A DNA stretch of 64,000 bases from Diprion similis (GCF_021155765.1 NC_060114.1:10569001-10633000); one strand, 5' to 3'; positions 1 to 36,491 are shown, counted from the first letter of the stretch. A program made the numbers and translations. Notes: a model not told the origin generated them from the letters alone.

Positions 1-2632
1 GGCGTTCGATATTGAATTTAGAATTTCCAATTACAGTGCAATTATCCTCATCTATGGAAAATACGTACAAATATAACCACTTGCAGTATAAAAAGTACAT
101 ATTGAATAACAAGTAACGAAAATCCAAGTTTTTTGCATGACTTTCAAATCTGTGTCTCGAAGTATTAACAAAAATAGAACGTATAAATTAATTCTGTTCA
201 ATTATCCAACGACCAGATGTGTATTTATACAGATATCTGGTACAAAGTATTTCACTTATCGACTGATGGTAAGGTTCATAATTAAGGTCGCAATAGTGAG
301 TCATTCAGGAGTCGAGGGGACGCTGCAGCGAACCAATTAAGTCCAAGCAAGCCATTACGCAGTACGTCGTACAGTGCATTAAATATGCAGCTTTTTGTCG
401 CTGCAATTTAACTGAGTCCGTTCTAAGAGTAGTTGACATTCATGGATGCGATAACTTTACTCCAGTATAATTGGAAGAAGTGAAGTGTTCAATTTTCGAA
501 ATCACACCGCATTAGTTATCGTTTTGCTTCAAGTTGACTGCAACACTTTGTGATACTATCGGCAGACAATATGCAAGATGGCGATAATCCTGCAAACGAG
601 CTGAAATGACTCCGACGTGCTCGTTGTAAGATATCCCCGAGGCATACAAACGTAAGACAAGATCAAACAGCAACTGCAAGTTCATTAAGAAAGTAGAAAT
701 TCTACTTATCGACGGCTTCTGGGGAACTTTTGTGAAATAATTTCTTTTTTCTTAATTTGTTAATCCGACTCCGCTTTCCGACATGTGAGGGCATAATTCG
801 ATGTAGAATTTTCCACTGTACACGATGGTCAAGTCATTTTTCATCTATCGACAGCACTTGTCAGGAAATTACAAAAAACGTAAAATTTGCCAGCTTTCGC
901 AAAACCCCGGCTACGCAGCTCAAAAATGACTTCAGATTTGAGTTTCTGAGTGTCGAAAACCCCTATCAAAAAAAAAAAAAACGCAGCCAGGAGCCGAATA
1001 TTTTAAATTCAGACCTATTTTGACTGGACTGTAAACCAATTTTGATTTGATTCTTCTTTTTTACGACAATACTTTGAAAAAGTAACGATATTTGTAAACC
1101 AAATCAGAACGGAGTCACACACTTATGCCAACTTTGACTAAATTTTACAGATAGAAAAAACTTGTACTCAAGAGTCTTAAAGATCTCGATGAGCTCTACA
1201 AAAAGTCCGCGAGAACATGCGGCTATGTTTGATAGTTTTGCCGCAAGAAATATTTGAAAAGATTAGCAAACGGAGCCACGAGGGGTTGTAGTCGATGAAT
1301 AATATATCAGCAACGCGACCACAACGCGACCCCGTGTTGAAGGTATGTCAGGTATGTACACCGAAGACAATGTTAACTCGCCCTGCATTGTCAAGACGTC
1401 GGCTTTCACCGCGATGCTATGAAGACATTGAGCGTTTGTCACGCAAACCAATCGTCGTTTGCATTGCTGGTGAAGTCTGTCGGAGCGAGCTCGGTGCGGG
1501 ATCGACACGGGAAGTAGAATTTCCATCTAGAACACGTCAGGGTTGAAACCTCTTGCTGCACTCGGTGAGCAAAAATATTATTTTTCTTATCATCCTTCAG
1601 AATCTTCTGCGTTTTTTTATTCTATTTGCACAAGACTTGGTCTTGGACACTCATTAGTTGCAAGTGGTTTTCTAATTGGTGCAGGAAATTGCTAATGTTT
1701 GAAATATTTGACCAATTTTTACAGTATAATGACTCAGGATTTTAACGAATCCTCTTCAATTCGTTTTAAAAAAATCAAACTTTGCAATATAAATTGCAAT
1801 ATAAAGCGGACGTCATTCCTGATACTTTATGGGAAAAGAAACAAGGAAGTGGGGTAGGATGAAAATGGTTTATGAGCCCCCCCCCCCTCCTCCGCCCCCC
1901 TCCTGAAAAAAACTTATCGAACTTAGCGGCTTATTGTTAGATAGTAGAATATTTTCGTCAATTGAAAGTAATCAGAAATAGTAAAATGCCATTCGAATAA
2001 CCATAGTCATGTGTTTTTCTTGACTAGATCACTTTACCACGGTCTCCCTTAATCAAACATTTCGAAAGAATGATTAAATATGCGAAATGAGTTTTTTACG
2101 ACAACTTCAAACACGTTATTTGTCAAAAACAGATGAAATAGAAACGGAGGCTTGAAAAGCAAAACCTCAAATGCTGATTTAGTGACAATAACCCTTTGAA
2201 TATTGTTTAAATCTGAAGAAAATGTGGTACAAGTAACGATTTAGAGTAATCAGGAATTTCAATACTTTACTTTTTGGTCATAGGAACATTAAGTCCGTTT
2301 GTTTAGCGAACTGCATTTTATCAGTGATCGAAACACAGCGTTAACATTAATCTACTGTTCCAAGTTAAAATTATAGAATTTAAAACGACTGACCGTAATA
2401 AAAAATAACAGCAACACAAACCACTAGATTTTCTGGTTGAAGCTAAAAAATTCATTAACATTTTGTATCCACAACTTTATCTGTAATCCGGGTATGATGA
2501 GAGCTGAAAATGGTTAGGAACCCTACTGGGGATCACAACTGCGTGGCAACGTTTCTTGTTGTAGGTAGTTAGAGTCGCATGAAGCATGAGTTTAATAAGC
2601 ACTCCACCGTTACCTCACCTTTATTGTTCCAG
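1..2632. other. no gene recognised left of the first stac exon
   Basis: Probably intron or upstream sequence of stac. A slightly GC-richer stretch at 1,340-1,560 has open frames on both strands, but neither resembles a known protein. Confidence 0.5.
1877..1904. repeat. C-rich tract
   Basis: An almost pure cytosine run interrupted by t and g (cccccccccccctcctccg), upstream of the first stac exon. It is prone to assembly error. Confidence 0.9.
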
Positions 2633-26336
<23,704 letters not shown>

Positions 26337-26356
26337 TCGAGTTTTCCATCTATTCG

Positions 26357-26405
26357 AATAAACCACGAGATATCTGACCATTTGGTGGTTGACACAATCA
26401 ATAAA
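26357..26405 (+). terminator. poly(A) signals of stac
   Basis: AATAAA occurs at 26357-26362 and again at 26400-26405, 20-70 nt after the stac stop codon. Either could direct cleavage for a short 3' UTR. Further AATAAA hexamers lie downstream to about 28.2 kb, so longer 3' ends are possible. Confidence 0.5.
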
Positions 26406-28534
26406 GAACCAATCAAAATCCATCCCCTAAACCCACTGTTTTGCAGAGCTATATATAATATATATATACATATACACGTATATGGATGTATATATTTATG
26501 CATGTATGTATGTACATGTGTATCTTATTATACATGTAGCAACGATATGTATAAGTATAAGAATAATGTCATACACTAAATTCGCGGTTAACATGGTGAT
26601 ATGTTGAATTAAAATTTCATGACTTATTTGTCCATGATCGTATACGCATGCGCAAAGCACATACGCATAATATACGATTGTAATTCAGATTACAATAAGT
26701 CGTTGTAAATTACGTGTAAGCGAAAAGTGGGCAAAAAATATCGCGCTAACCAATTGTAAGTGTGAATCGTGTTAACTTGATAGATATAATATTATGTATG
26801 TCGTTAGAAAAAGAAAGATTGAAAATTCAGGAAAATGAAAAGAAAATCAGAAAAACTTGGGGTAAAAATCGAAATACATAAATATATATGAAAAATTGAA
26901 TTACGAACAAAGAAATAATAAACGATAAAGATAATCTGGAGAACTATTTTTGTGTCGATGTCGAAGTAACAAGTAAAACTCGATGTATGAGATAAACAAT
27001 ATGGTGAATGTCTAAAATCATGCGAGGGTTCGTTGTTGCTATTTATATTTTTTAAACAGAATTTCGTAACAAAGAACAATTGTATTCGCCTTTTCGTAAC
27101 CTTCTTTCCGACAAACTAGCATTTTCTTTTTTCTGTTTCGATAGCAAAATTCTATGCACTCAAGAGGACTGATGACAAAATTTTCTGACAATTTTTAACG
27201 ATATTTAATCCGTTGCGATTCAACGTCATCGCGTCGGTAATATTTTGCTTCACATTTGTAGATAATAATCGAATCCTCGCAAGCGTGAATAATATTTTTC
27301 TTACGTGTCATTGGATAACTGAAACTGATCTATCCACTCTATCTCTCAAATAATACATGATAATCGAAGAGCTTGCAGTATTGGATTGCAAAAACGTTGA
27401 CAGTCATCATTTCACGTATCATTTCATCAGAGAAGAGTTCTCGTGCTTGACTTGACATGTTAATAAAAGATTGTAGCTTGAAGTGTTCATCAGAACACAA
27501 TAAAAAGAAATATTTTTATGTGTACATACCTTAGGGTGTACCTTATTTAGGGTGTTGACGAATTTTTGCCGCTCCACCCGCTAAATCAAATAACTAACTA
27601 AATTGTTTCGTATATCGGTTGAGTGATTTCACAGCTCATTGAAAGCAGGCTCTTCGAGAATCAGGTGTAATCTGTATCAAAATCATGCAATTGTACGATC
27701 TTCATGTAAAATCTAATCGAGAACGATGAAGAAGGAAAAAAAGAAAACAAAGAAAGAAAACTAATCACCGCATCCGCATAATTATTTATATAATTCTCAC
27801 GTATAAGCGCACATGTCAATTTTCTAACAACACGCACCGTCGCGTCTCACTTGCCTTATTTTAACGTATATGTATCTATACATAAAAGTTTAAAACTCTA
27901 CATAAAAAAAAAAATTGAAAAAAAAAAAAAATTTATAGCAAAAAAAAAAAACTAATTCTTCAGCTGCCTGTCACTTGTCATATTGTCTTGATAATATTAT
28001 ACCGTAACACTGCGAAGCGTGGCATATTAATGATCGAATTAGATACTTCTCTGTACTTATATCCATCATCGCGCGTGCAGTTTTTCTGCCGAAATAATAA
28101 GTGAGTCTATACAAAACCTTTTTCAACTTAAATATAAACAGATGTACGATCTATATCTTGTATTATGAAACGAATAAACGATTATAAATGTAACATATTC
28201 CTCTACTGAGTTAAAACAATGTCATATGTTAATTATAAACTGTTACAAAATCAAAAAATCATTTGCTTGCTCTACAAAATAAAATCGTAAGAAATGAACA
28301 AATTTTTTAGAAGACTCATGATTGTGACGAATTTTTGTCTCAAGTTCCGCGCGTCTATATAGGTTGGCAAAAAATATTCCATCAAAAGATATTACCGAAG
28401 ATTTATGGTCATGGTTTTCCCTGGGTGCTGGTTTACTGCACTCGCTATGAACGCTATGACAATTATGTGTACACCATGGCGATGTGTGGAAAAGCCCTAA
28501 GTAAAAACATAAAGATACAAAACAGCGGACAGCG
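26406..28534. other. intergenic region between stac and DNAL1 3' ends
   Basis: AT-rich with A-tracts near 27,905-27,952 and several AATAAA hexamers. I see no coding region; part may be a long stac 3' UTR. Confidence 0.6.
26450..26522. repeat. AT/TG-rich simple sequence
   Basis: Alternating ta, tg and ca dinucleotides just after the stac stop and poly(A) signals. Confidence 0.8.
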
Positions 28535-29747
28535 TCATCCCACTGTTTGCTCTGGCGATTTTGGCAATGGCGGACATTCGGTCTTCGCCAAAGCTCCTAA
28601 GGGTCCATCATCTGTACGAATAATTGGCTCTCCGTCAAGTTTCTCCAAGTTTGGGAGACGCCTGGCTACTTCTGCTCTCCATGCTTCAGTCTGAAAATTT
28701 AGAGCGCGTTTGAAATCCAAAAATTCAACACAAACCAGAAATCAAATCTGGTGCCTCACTTGGAATAGGAATTGCTATTGGTAAGCTGATGCGATAATAT
28801 TTGGCGTTATATATAACGTGCGAAACGATGATTCTTCTGATCCGTGAATGTCGAGTTCCATTACCTCTAAACCGTCGCAGAGAGGATTTCCGACAAAAAG
28901 TAAGTCTCTAAGACTCGGCAGCTCCTGCAGTTTAGACAACTCGTTCCATTCGCGTACCAAGTTATTCGACATGTACAAAACTCTGAGGTTCTTCATGGAA
29001 GTTATTCCCTTCATTTTTTCGATGCTGTTATACGATATCCATAACTCCTCTAAGGTTTCTCCTAGCGGTTCAAGGCCCGAGAATGCCTTGATTAGATTAC
29101 GACCGATGGAGAGAATTTTCAAATTTTTCAGTGACGAAATACCTGTAAAAACAGACTGATTGAACACCGAGTGAATAAAAAATAATATGCAGAAGAATGC
29201 ATGAATTTGTACAACCTATATTTTTTACCATCATTTCAAAAATTGTACGGAATAACTCAGTACTTACTGACAAACCGTGAAACGGTATAGATTTCTGCAC
29301 AGATTTCAAAAGCCGAAAATTATTACAATATCATGTGTACTTGCAAATCCTTCTCTTTAAACAAACAACCAGCGAGACTACAATTAGCTTATAAATTCTA
29401 AGCTTCCAAGATTTTCGACTAAAAGCAATCCATTTCAAAAATCCCGCATCGATCAATTCATTTCATGGTGTACAGGGAAATGGAAATGAATGCAGGGTAT
29501 TCTGTGCTATCGATACACTTTGATTCACGATGATATTCAATTTACCACCAATCTTCTCAATCATGTTAGTCGACAAGGTAAGTTTTTCGCACTTTACGAG
29601 AGAGGACAAAGTATTATCCATTTTCTCGATCGGTGGCCACTGAAAACTGAGGTTGACTTCGACTGCGGAAGATGCTTCGAGTCCAGTTGCTTCTTCCCAT
29701 CTTCTTATAGCATCTTTACATGTGGTAGGCTTTCCCACACCAGACAT
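28535..29747 (-). CDS. DNAL1: axonemal dynein light chain 1 (leucine-rich repeat)
   Basis: Light chain of the outer dynein arm. In known systems it binds the motor domain of a heavy chain and tubulin, so it acts in cilia and sperm flagella. Exons, read on the minus strand: 29747-29546, 29142-28865, 28690-28535. Phases fit and give 211 residues, slightly longer than the usual ~190. The N-terminus has the family pattern [13 protein letters not shown] and [19 protein letters not shown]. The leucine-rich repeats run through [67 protein letters not shown] and [16 protein letters not shown]. The C-terminal cap is [15 protein letters not shown], followed by about 30 poorly conserved residues. The ATG follows cag, so a short upstream exon cannot be excluded. 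It is convergent with stac and divergent from the kinase gene. Confidence 0.93.
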
Positions 29748-29999
29748 CTGTTCGAAAATTGAAAGAATACAAGTACAAAGGTAACGTGGAAAAGTCTAAC
29801 TTGATAACATTTATACTTATCACCGCAGAAAAGGTCTTTGATTATTTTAGCCGCTCATAGTTTATGCCATGTTTCGAATTTATTCATGCAGTTATCCATT
29901 GGTTGAAAAAAAATCAGAACAATCTGAATTAATGTTGTATAACTATATATGTGGGAAATTCTTTAGTGTTTGCATTATCAGATTAAAATACTTTTCCAG

Positions 30000-30116
30000 A
30001 GAAAAAGCTGGTGGCATTTATCGCCCAAAGAATGATAAACTAACAATTGCAGTTCAAGAATTAGTCGGAATTAAAGACGGAAATATCAAGTTTTTACTCG
30101 GAACTCAACAATGATC
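30000..30116 (+). CDS. unrecognised short exon-like frame between DNAL1 and the kinase
   Basis: After cttttccag, an open frame begins REKAGGIYRPKNDKLTIAVQ and ends KFLLGTQQ before TGA, 38 codons. Its composition looks like a real C-terminus. No upstream partner exon was found on this strand and the family is not recognised. It may be an orphan exon, a gene fragment or chance. Confidence 0.2.
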
Positions 30117-31691
30117 GACAATCGTCAGCATTGAATTATATGATACCGAGTCAACAAGTTATTGGCTCACTTATGTGATCTAGTTTTCTTCTATAGTCTC
30201 CGACTGCATATCACTTGAAGCGGGCAGTTTTTCAGTTACATCATCATGATATATCTTGTATTATCAATAGCGCAAGTCAAATGTTGATTCAAGTCAAATA
30301 CGATTTATTTCGTGGTCAGTATCTGTCTTATCTTTCGTTTGAAGAGAAGAAGCAGGCTTAGGATCAGTTAAATTCCAGAAAGTGATTCATGTTGGTCAAT
30401 AGTTTGAATTTTTCGTAAACGCATGGGTTGGTTAAGTTTCAAACGTCAGCTTTTTCATCTCCCCAACATCAAACACGGTGGATTTTGGTTCCATTTCGAA
30501 ATATTACGTTTCTTTGTGTGCTATAATTACCTTCAAATATCACCAAAACTTGAAGCATTGTCCCATTTATATTACGATTGTATAAACTGGATTTTGAAGA
30601 CTAAAAATTTATAAAATACTTTCACAAATCGTTAGATATTCTCTCTAGACTCGTTCCAGACGGCTGCTTTCAACAGCAAGCATTTGTTTGGGATAGTTCC
30701 GATAACTTCGCAACCATGACTACCCCTAGGCTGTCGTCGGCTGGTACGATGCAATGTCATAAAAACACGCTACAGTGTATTTACGGAGAAGCTACAGCTT
30801 TTTGTAAATAAGCAAAATGTAATGCGAATAATATTTATTCTACAAAGCCATTCGTTGAACATATTACAGGAATTCCGACTTGTAGGAACTATTCGAAAAT
30901 TTTTGAAGTGAAACGTCTGTTAACGGGGTTACGACAGAATATTGCGAAACACAATGATTGGAAACGCAATATTACGTAACGCATTGCCATGAAGCGCAAT
31001 GCTTATATTATGGAACGCAAACTATACACAGGAATCCCTATCCTCGGTCTCCTCTTTGTGCGGATCTTCGTTCCCCCACATAATGCCCAAAACAAAAGCG
31101 GCGAGGGGTCGTGAGCATTGGAGAAACAAATGTCAGATGTTTCACTTCTATCACGTGTGGTTGCCACATGCATGTTCCTTCTTGAATGACGATACACCTG
31201 CAGAATTAGTCAGTTTATAAAGAAGAAGAATTGCGTTATTCGATTGGGTTTATTTCACTCAAGAGGAGGTCAATAAACTCACAAGAATATCAGGCTTTTT
31301 CGTGACAAATACACGGAAAAATGTCAGGTTTAATTAAGTCAACAAGGCTACGGTATTTTGTACGGTCTGTGGGTATAATGACAGATAGCACATGATAGCA
31401 GCGTCGTTACACCGACGCTTGACTGCATAATGGCTAGCAGGCGAACGGCTTGCGGCTCATTTCTAGCCTTCACTCTGACGAAGAGAGACAGGCACTCTTG
31501 AGTAGGTCGTATGATAATTCCTTTTACAACGTCCATTATAGTCTACAGCTCACGGTCCATCGAATCAGTGCCCTAAATGCCTTAGATCGGGTGTCGTCCG
31601 ATTAGTTGTGGAACGGTTGCCAGTAACGGATGTTCAATATTGCCACAGGTGTTGGAACCATATCGCAAGTGAATTATTGAACTAGTCAGTG
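30117..31691. other. divergent intergenic region upstream of the kinase gene
   Basis: It should hold the kinase promoter. A degenerate GGAACGCAAT-like repetition occurs at about 30,945-31,022. Short open frames at 31,003-31,536 are not recognised. Confidence 0.5.
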
Positions 31692-34600
31692 ATGTCGGGG
31701 ACAGCTGAAGATGTGTCAGAATCTCGCTGGGCAGACTCGTTTGAATCAGAATATCTCCAAGAATACTTGGGACGGATCGTTGAAAAGCTGGGCATCAAAG
31801 GTCCCAAGTTCTGCATAACGTCTGGTTCAAAAGTGGGCGACAACTATGTGGGTGTGGTTCATCGCGTCAAAATCGAGGGCCTGAGAAACAAACTACCAGT
31901 CGAAATTCCAACAATATTTAAAATTTCTCCCACGGATGAAATTATTCGGGAAGTATTGCAAGTCAAACATTTATTTTCGCGAGAACACGAGTTTTACTCC
32001 GAAATCGTGCCGGTATTCAAGAAGTTCTTACAAGCTCATCACAAGACGTTAGAAAATGTTCCAAAGTGCTATTTTTCTACCAACATCGAATACAAGGAGG
32101 TAAGTTGTCAGTAATCAGCCTGAAATAGATTCTTGGCAAAATCACTTGGAAATGGTTAAATTATTTCTACTATACGCACATAGTAAACTCCAACTATATT
32201 ACAGTAATACATACTATCATACGATAGTTATTTTCGACAATAAAGTCGAATTATGGTGTATTGAACTATATATTTTTCAAATTGTACGAGTCAAATTTAT
32301 TGGAATCAAAATCAAGTAAGGTGGGAACACTGCCAATTTCGCTGCAATTTTAAAAACGCCAAAATCGGTATAGAGTAGATTTGCAATTCAAAATTGAATC
32401 AGGATCAAGTCCAAAAGACCTTAGGCTAGAAGAAAAACGTTCATAAGGATTTTGACTCAGAAATGGCAGATATAGATTTGCTTAATTTGGTTTGACTTTT
32501 GACGTATCCATCTTTTATGACTCAGAACGACGCCAACTGACACACTGAATTCGGAACAAGCGGTGGTGGGTTCAACGAACAAATAACTGCTGTTTTTGTC
32601 ACCGTAAGGATATCTCTAACGATAAGGAATCTTGCCAAGAACTGTTCATACACTGGAAATACTTACGTGGACGCGATTATCACCACGAGCAATTTGTATA
32701 CGCGGTTACTACACAGACTTTAACTGTATCTATTTTTTTTTTATCACAGTCCAGAAATATAGCTCTGAGTGCGAAATAAAAATTAGATTCGTAGCTGTAA
32801 CCAAAAAGTCTGCTATCAGCTATGATTGTTTCTGATTACCGTCATTCTTCATATGATTTACCGTATATCGCGTTAATTCAATGTTGGCGCAACAAGGAAT
32901 TGATGTTAATTAAGGCTTTACCTAACTAATAAAATCTATTAAACCAAACGAATTGATTTGTCTTTGCTATTGCCGCAAAATGTAGTATTGACAACTATAT
33001 TTGCACAAAGCGGTTACTTGTACCTCATTTCTTGGTAATTCCAACAATATTGAAACATTTGTTACAACGATAAGCATTTTACTACAAGCTTCTACTCACT
33101 ATGGAGCATGAACGTTTCCTGAGTTCAGTATCGCTTTTATAGGCGTTGCGTTAAATAAATGTTTACGTGGTGGCTGTTATTCTACTGATAACTCGTTAGC
33201 AGATGGACATTTCCATTTCTTTATAAGATGGTAAACTATTAATTGGCTCTGTATTGATTACTAAACCGTATAAGTTGTTGATTTCGTGGTATTTCCTTAA
33301 AGACCATATTATCTCTGGCATATTATATTGTGATTTGAATCTTCCACGCGAAACACATTACCACAATTAGTCAATTGGTTGTTTTTAACTTTCGCTTGAA
33401 ATTTCTTGCATACCAGGTTATTATACCGCAATTTAACTTTACGATTTTTCTTAAAATACACATCCAATCAAGTACAATAAGTCGTTAGAAATTCATTTCG
33501 ATTTTCATCTCTTTTCTATGGGTGTGTGAGTAATTTGAAATCACGAGCAATTCAACATGAATCGAATAGTGATATACGATACGATATTCGAATAATTCGA
33601 GTTTTTGAATAATTCAACTTTGTCGACCATTTCGATCTTATAAAATAATTACGAGTTTTAGAATGATTCGAATTTCTCGAGTAATCCTAATTTTTCGAAA
33701 ATCACAAATGTATTGAAAAATTTGAGTTTTAGTTCAACTGTACCGATCCCCTCAATTAATGATGAAATCGTTATCAACCGACTCGTGCTATTGTCTTGCT
33801 TAGCGTGAAATAAAATCCAGTGACTTCTAATCAGTATAAATTGTTGAACAACTGATAATTCTAACTACATTTGCCCGTAATTCGAGTTGTACGGGTCGCA
33901 GCTACAACTCGAATAATTTAATCAATTTCAATTATTCGAATACCCAAACATTTCATTCGATTTTCGTATCGAATTCCACCATTCGATGCAATCTGATTTG
34001 ACCTCTAATCGCACGGCCCAACTAAGCCCAACGTCCACCGTTGCGGAACCGATCCGATCCTCTCCGTACAAAACGGATCCGACCGGCTACGCACCTTTAG
34101 TGTAACGCAGTAATAAGACCGTTAGGCGCAAAACAATATGCTAGTTGATTCCGCTATAACACTCACTTGTATGAGACCAAAGATTTCTTACGATTAATAT
34201 TTGCAGCTGATCTCCATAATCGAAGACGAATCGGTGAATCATTCCATTTCTGAAGTTTTCGGTTTGAAATTGATGAAAAAATTTTTAATAATGCCAAGTT
34301 GAAGTCCTTTCGATGCTTACCAATTTGAAATATTCAAAAACGAGATTCACCGATTCATCGTCGATTATTGGGATCAGCTGCGAATATTAATCGTAAAAAA
34401 TCCTTTGTCATATACAAGTGAGAGTTATAACGGAATGGACTAGTACATATATCGTTTTGCGCCCAACGATCTTATTACTGTGTTATACTAAAGGTGCGCA
34501 GTTGGTTGGAGCTGTTCCGTTCTGTCCTTTCGGATCGTATCGGATCGCATTGTATCGCATTGGATCGCATCGGATCACACCATGTCGCATCGGGTCGCAC

Positions 34601-36491
34601 GTGCAAAGTGTGCATTCGCCATTTTTATTTTTTTCTAATTTTTTCTTGAACAGATTGAATGGATTAAAAGAAATGCAGCGCTAGCTACGACAATGTCTTG
34701 ACTGGACGACATTTTGTTGTTACATAATGACGGACTCACTGTAATTTCCACACCTTTGGGTATACATACCACACACAAACATGGCATTGTAAGTAAAAAA
34801 AATTTCACCACCCCCTGCATCAGAAAGTACAACTTCCGGTTTATGCCGAAGGGCCGAAAGTTGTACTTTCCGTGCATGTGTGGTGAAATTTTTTTTTACT
34901 TTTAATGCCATGTTTGTGTGTAGTATGTATACCCCAAGGTGTGGAAATTGATCATCATACACACCTATAATCCAAAATCGAAATCCATTGAATTATAAAA
35001 ATGTGTTTTTTTCCTACCAGGCCATTTGTATGGAAGATTTGCAGTCGGAGGGATTCGAGATGCGTGACCGTATAAAGCAACTGGATTTTGCACATGCAGC
35101 TCTTACCTTGCGTGCTTTGGGACGATTTCACGCAGTAAGTTTTGCGCTTCGCGATCAGAAGCCGGAAGTCTTCGCAAGAAAAATATCGCACATTAAGGAA
35201 GCAGTCTTTAGACCGGAAGTCGTGGAGCACGAGAGTTTACTTGAGCGATGTGAAATTTTAGGCAAAATGGTCACAATGGTAAGAACCCTATTAAAAATTT
35301 CTGTTGTATAGATCCATAGAATTCAACCAAATTCCTATATGGATTTGTCGGATTCCTATACGATCCTATACGATGTTTTATTAATGCGTTGAAAGTCTCA
35401 TTGTTGTAATGAATCTGTATCCCACAGGCACTCGCAGATGAGGATCCGCGGTACACGAAAAGATTTGCGGAATTTCGAAAAAATGTCACCAAGGACTTCG
35501 CATGGCCATTCGAAGGAAGTAACGCGGAACCGTATACGGTACTGAATCACGGGGATTTATGGACGAACAATTTGCTCTTCAAGTATGACAAGGCAAGTTG
35601 TGGTGCAATTATTAATTGACTAACAATTAGTTTCACGCCGTGAAACGTCGTAAACATTACGGGAGATGAACACAAAAGAAAGTTTAATGCCGTAAAGACG
35701 ACATCTTGAGAAAATCAAAATGACCTTGTCATAAATATTTAAAATGCCAAATTATACTGATATTCGGTGCATTGAAACCCTCTGCAATTTCTCAGCATCA
35801 TTTTGATCAGTTACATAATCGTTCAGGCCTTAAAGAATTTCCTTTTTGTGGTCTATAGTACGGTAAATTGAGTTGTTCGAATAGTTTTTAGAATAAGAAA
35901 AAAAAAAAAATTGGAACGTAGCCGGACAACCTCTTGAAAAACTGTGTCGAATGATTGGTATTCAACGTTATGACGGATGACATTTTGTTAACAATCAGAC
36001 AGCTGAAGACTGTTTGACAATGATGTAATACGCATTGATAGATAATTGTGGCGATGTTTCAGGACCACGGGGAACCACAGGAAGTATACTTTTTGGATTT
36101 CCAAATTGTGCGTTACGCATCACCTGCGTCAGATATTTCGTACCTGCTATTCTGCAGCTGCAACCAAGAGTTGAGGAACAGGCACTTCGATGAGCTGATA
36201 AAAATCTACCACGAATCGTTGTCAGCCTATCTTTCTGAGCTTGGCTCTGACCCACGAAAACTGTTTCCGTATGATGAATTGTTGAGGCAAATGAGAAAAT
36301 TTAGCACCACCACCGGTATTATGGCTATGCTGATTGTTCAGGCTATAACGAGCCAAGGAGATGACGTCGTGGGTTTCGGGGCAAAAAATGAAGACCTTGC
36401 AGGTTCAGAAAAACGAATTCAGAGAGACTATTTCTGGCGGAATACTTTGAGAGACATTTACAAAGATATGATTGACAGAAACTATATTTAA
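31692..36491 (+). CDS. ecdysteroid-kinase-like protein (EcKinase/CHK family)
   Basis: Small-molecule kinase of the EcKinase (DUF227) family, cytosolic. Known members phosphorylate ecdysteroid 22-hydroxyl groups, and many are linked to detoxification; the substrate here is unknown. Exons 31692-32099, 35021-35278, 35428-35592 and 36063-36491 join in phase 0 throughout and give 419 residues, a normal full length. Motifs: nucleotide-loop-like SKVGDNYVGVVHR (residues ~46-58), candidate ATP lysine in IFKISP (K77), AICMEDLQ hinge region, catalytic HGDLWTNNLLF (H263) and metal-binding LDFQIVRYASPASD (D289). The ATG at 31692 was chosen because the codon before it in frame is GTG and upstream sequence lacks family similarity. 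The intron after 35592 starts gcaagt (GC-AG). Intron 1 (2.9 kb) holds several repeats. Confidence 0.93.
33561..33987. mobile_element. possible decayed inverted-repeat element in kinase intron 1
   Basis: The left end atcgaatagtgatatacgat and the right end (complement atcgaatggtggaattcgat) match at most positions. Both sides are rich in attcgaataattcgag-like motifs. Arms are short and worn, so this could also be chance in a low-complexity stretch. Confidence 0.35.
34089..34501. mobile_element. long inverted-repeat element in kinase intron 1
   Basis: The left arm (34,089-34,240, beginning acgcacctttagtgtaac) is complementary to the right arm (34,344-34,501, ending actaaaggtgcgca). The match is about 150 bp with scattered mismatches, including GATTAATATTTGCAGCTGAT against ATCAGCTGCGAATATTAATC. 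Weaker similarity continues outside both arms to about 34,010 and 34,600. The middle has no open frame. Confidence 0.85.
34531..34600. repeat. 10-bp minisatellite, seven units
   Basis: Seven consecutive decamers close to CGGATCGCAT follow one another without gaps; the third reads TGTATCGCAT and the last CGGGTCGCAC. They sit at the outer right edge of the long inverted-repeat element. Confidence 0.85.
34744..34948. mobile_element. fold-back MITE-like element in kinase intron 1
   Basis: A near-perfect inverted repeat starts atttccacacctttgggtat and ends with its complement, aaggtgtggaaat. Matching inner parts include ACACAAACATGGCATT with AATGCCATGTTTGTGT, and AAAGTACAACTT with its complement. 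Arms are about 90 bp around a short centre near 34,845. It has no coding capacity. Confidence 0.85.

Noticed and set aside
1263..1546. Overlapping open frames on both strands
   Set aside because: Neither translation shows a domain or family resemblance, and no splice partner towards the first stac exon was found.
28335..28694. 119-codon plus-strand frame
   Set aside because: Its second half is antisense to the last DNAL1 exon, which has family similarity and correct splice signals; the first half is not recognised.
30183..30263. Minus-strand 26-codon frame ending SDMQSETIEEN
   Set aside because: It looks like an acidic C-terminus, but stop codons lie just upstream, no good acceptor is present, and no upstream exons were found.
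31348..31536. Minus-strand 62-codon frame starting MDVVKG
   Set aside because: No family match and it lies in the presumed kinase promoter region.
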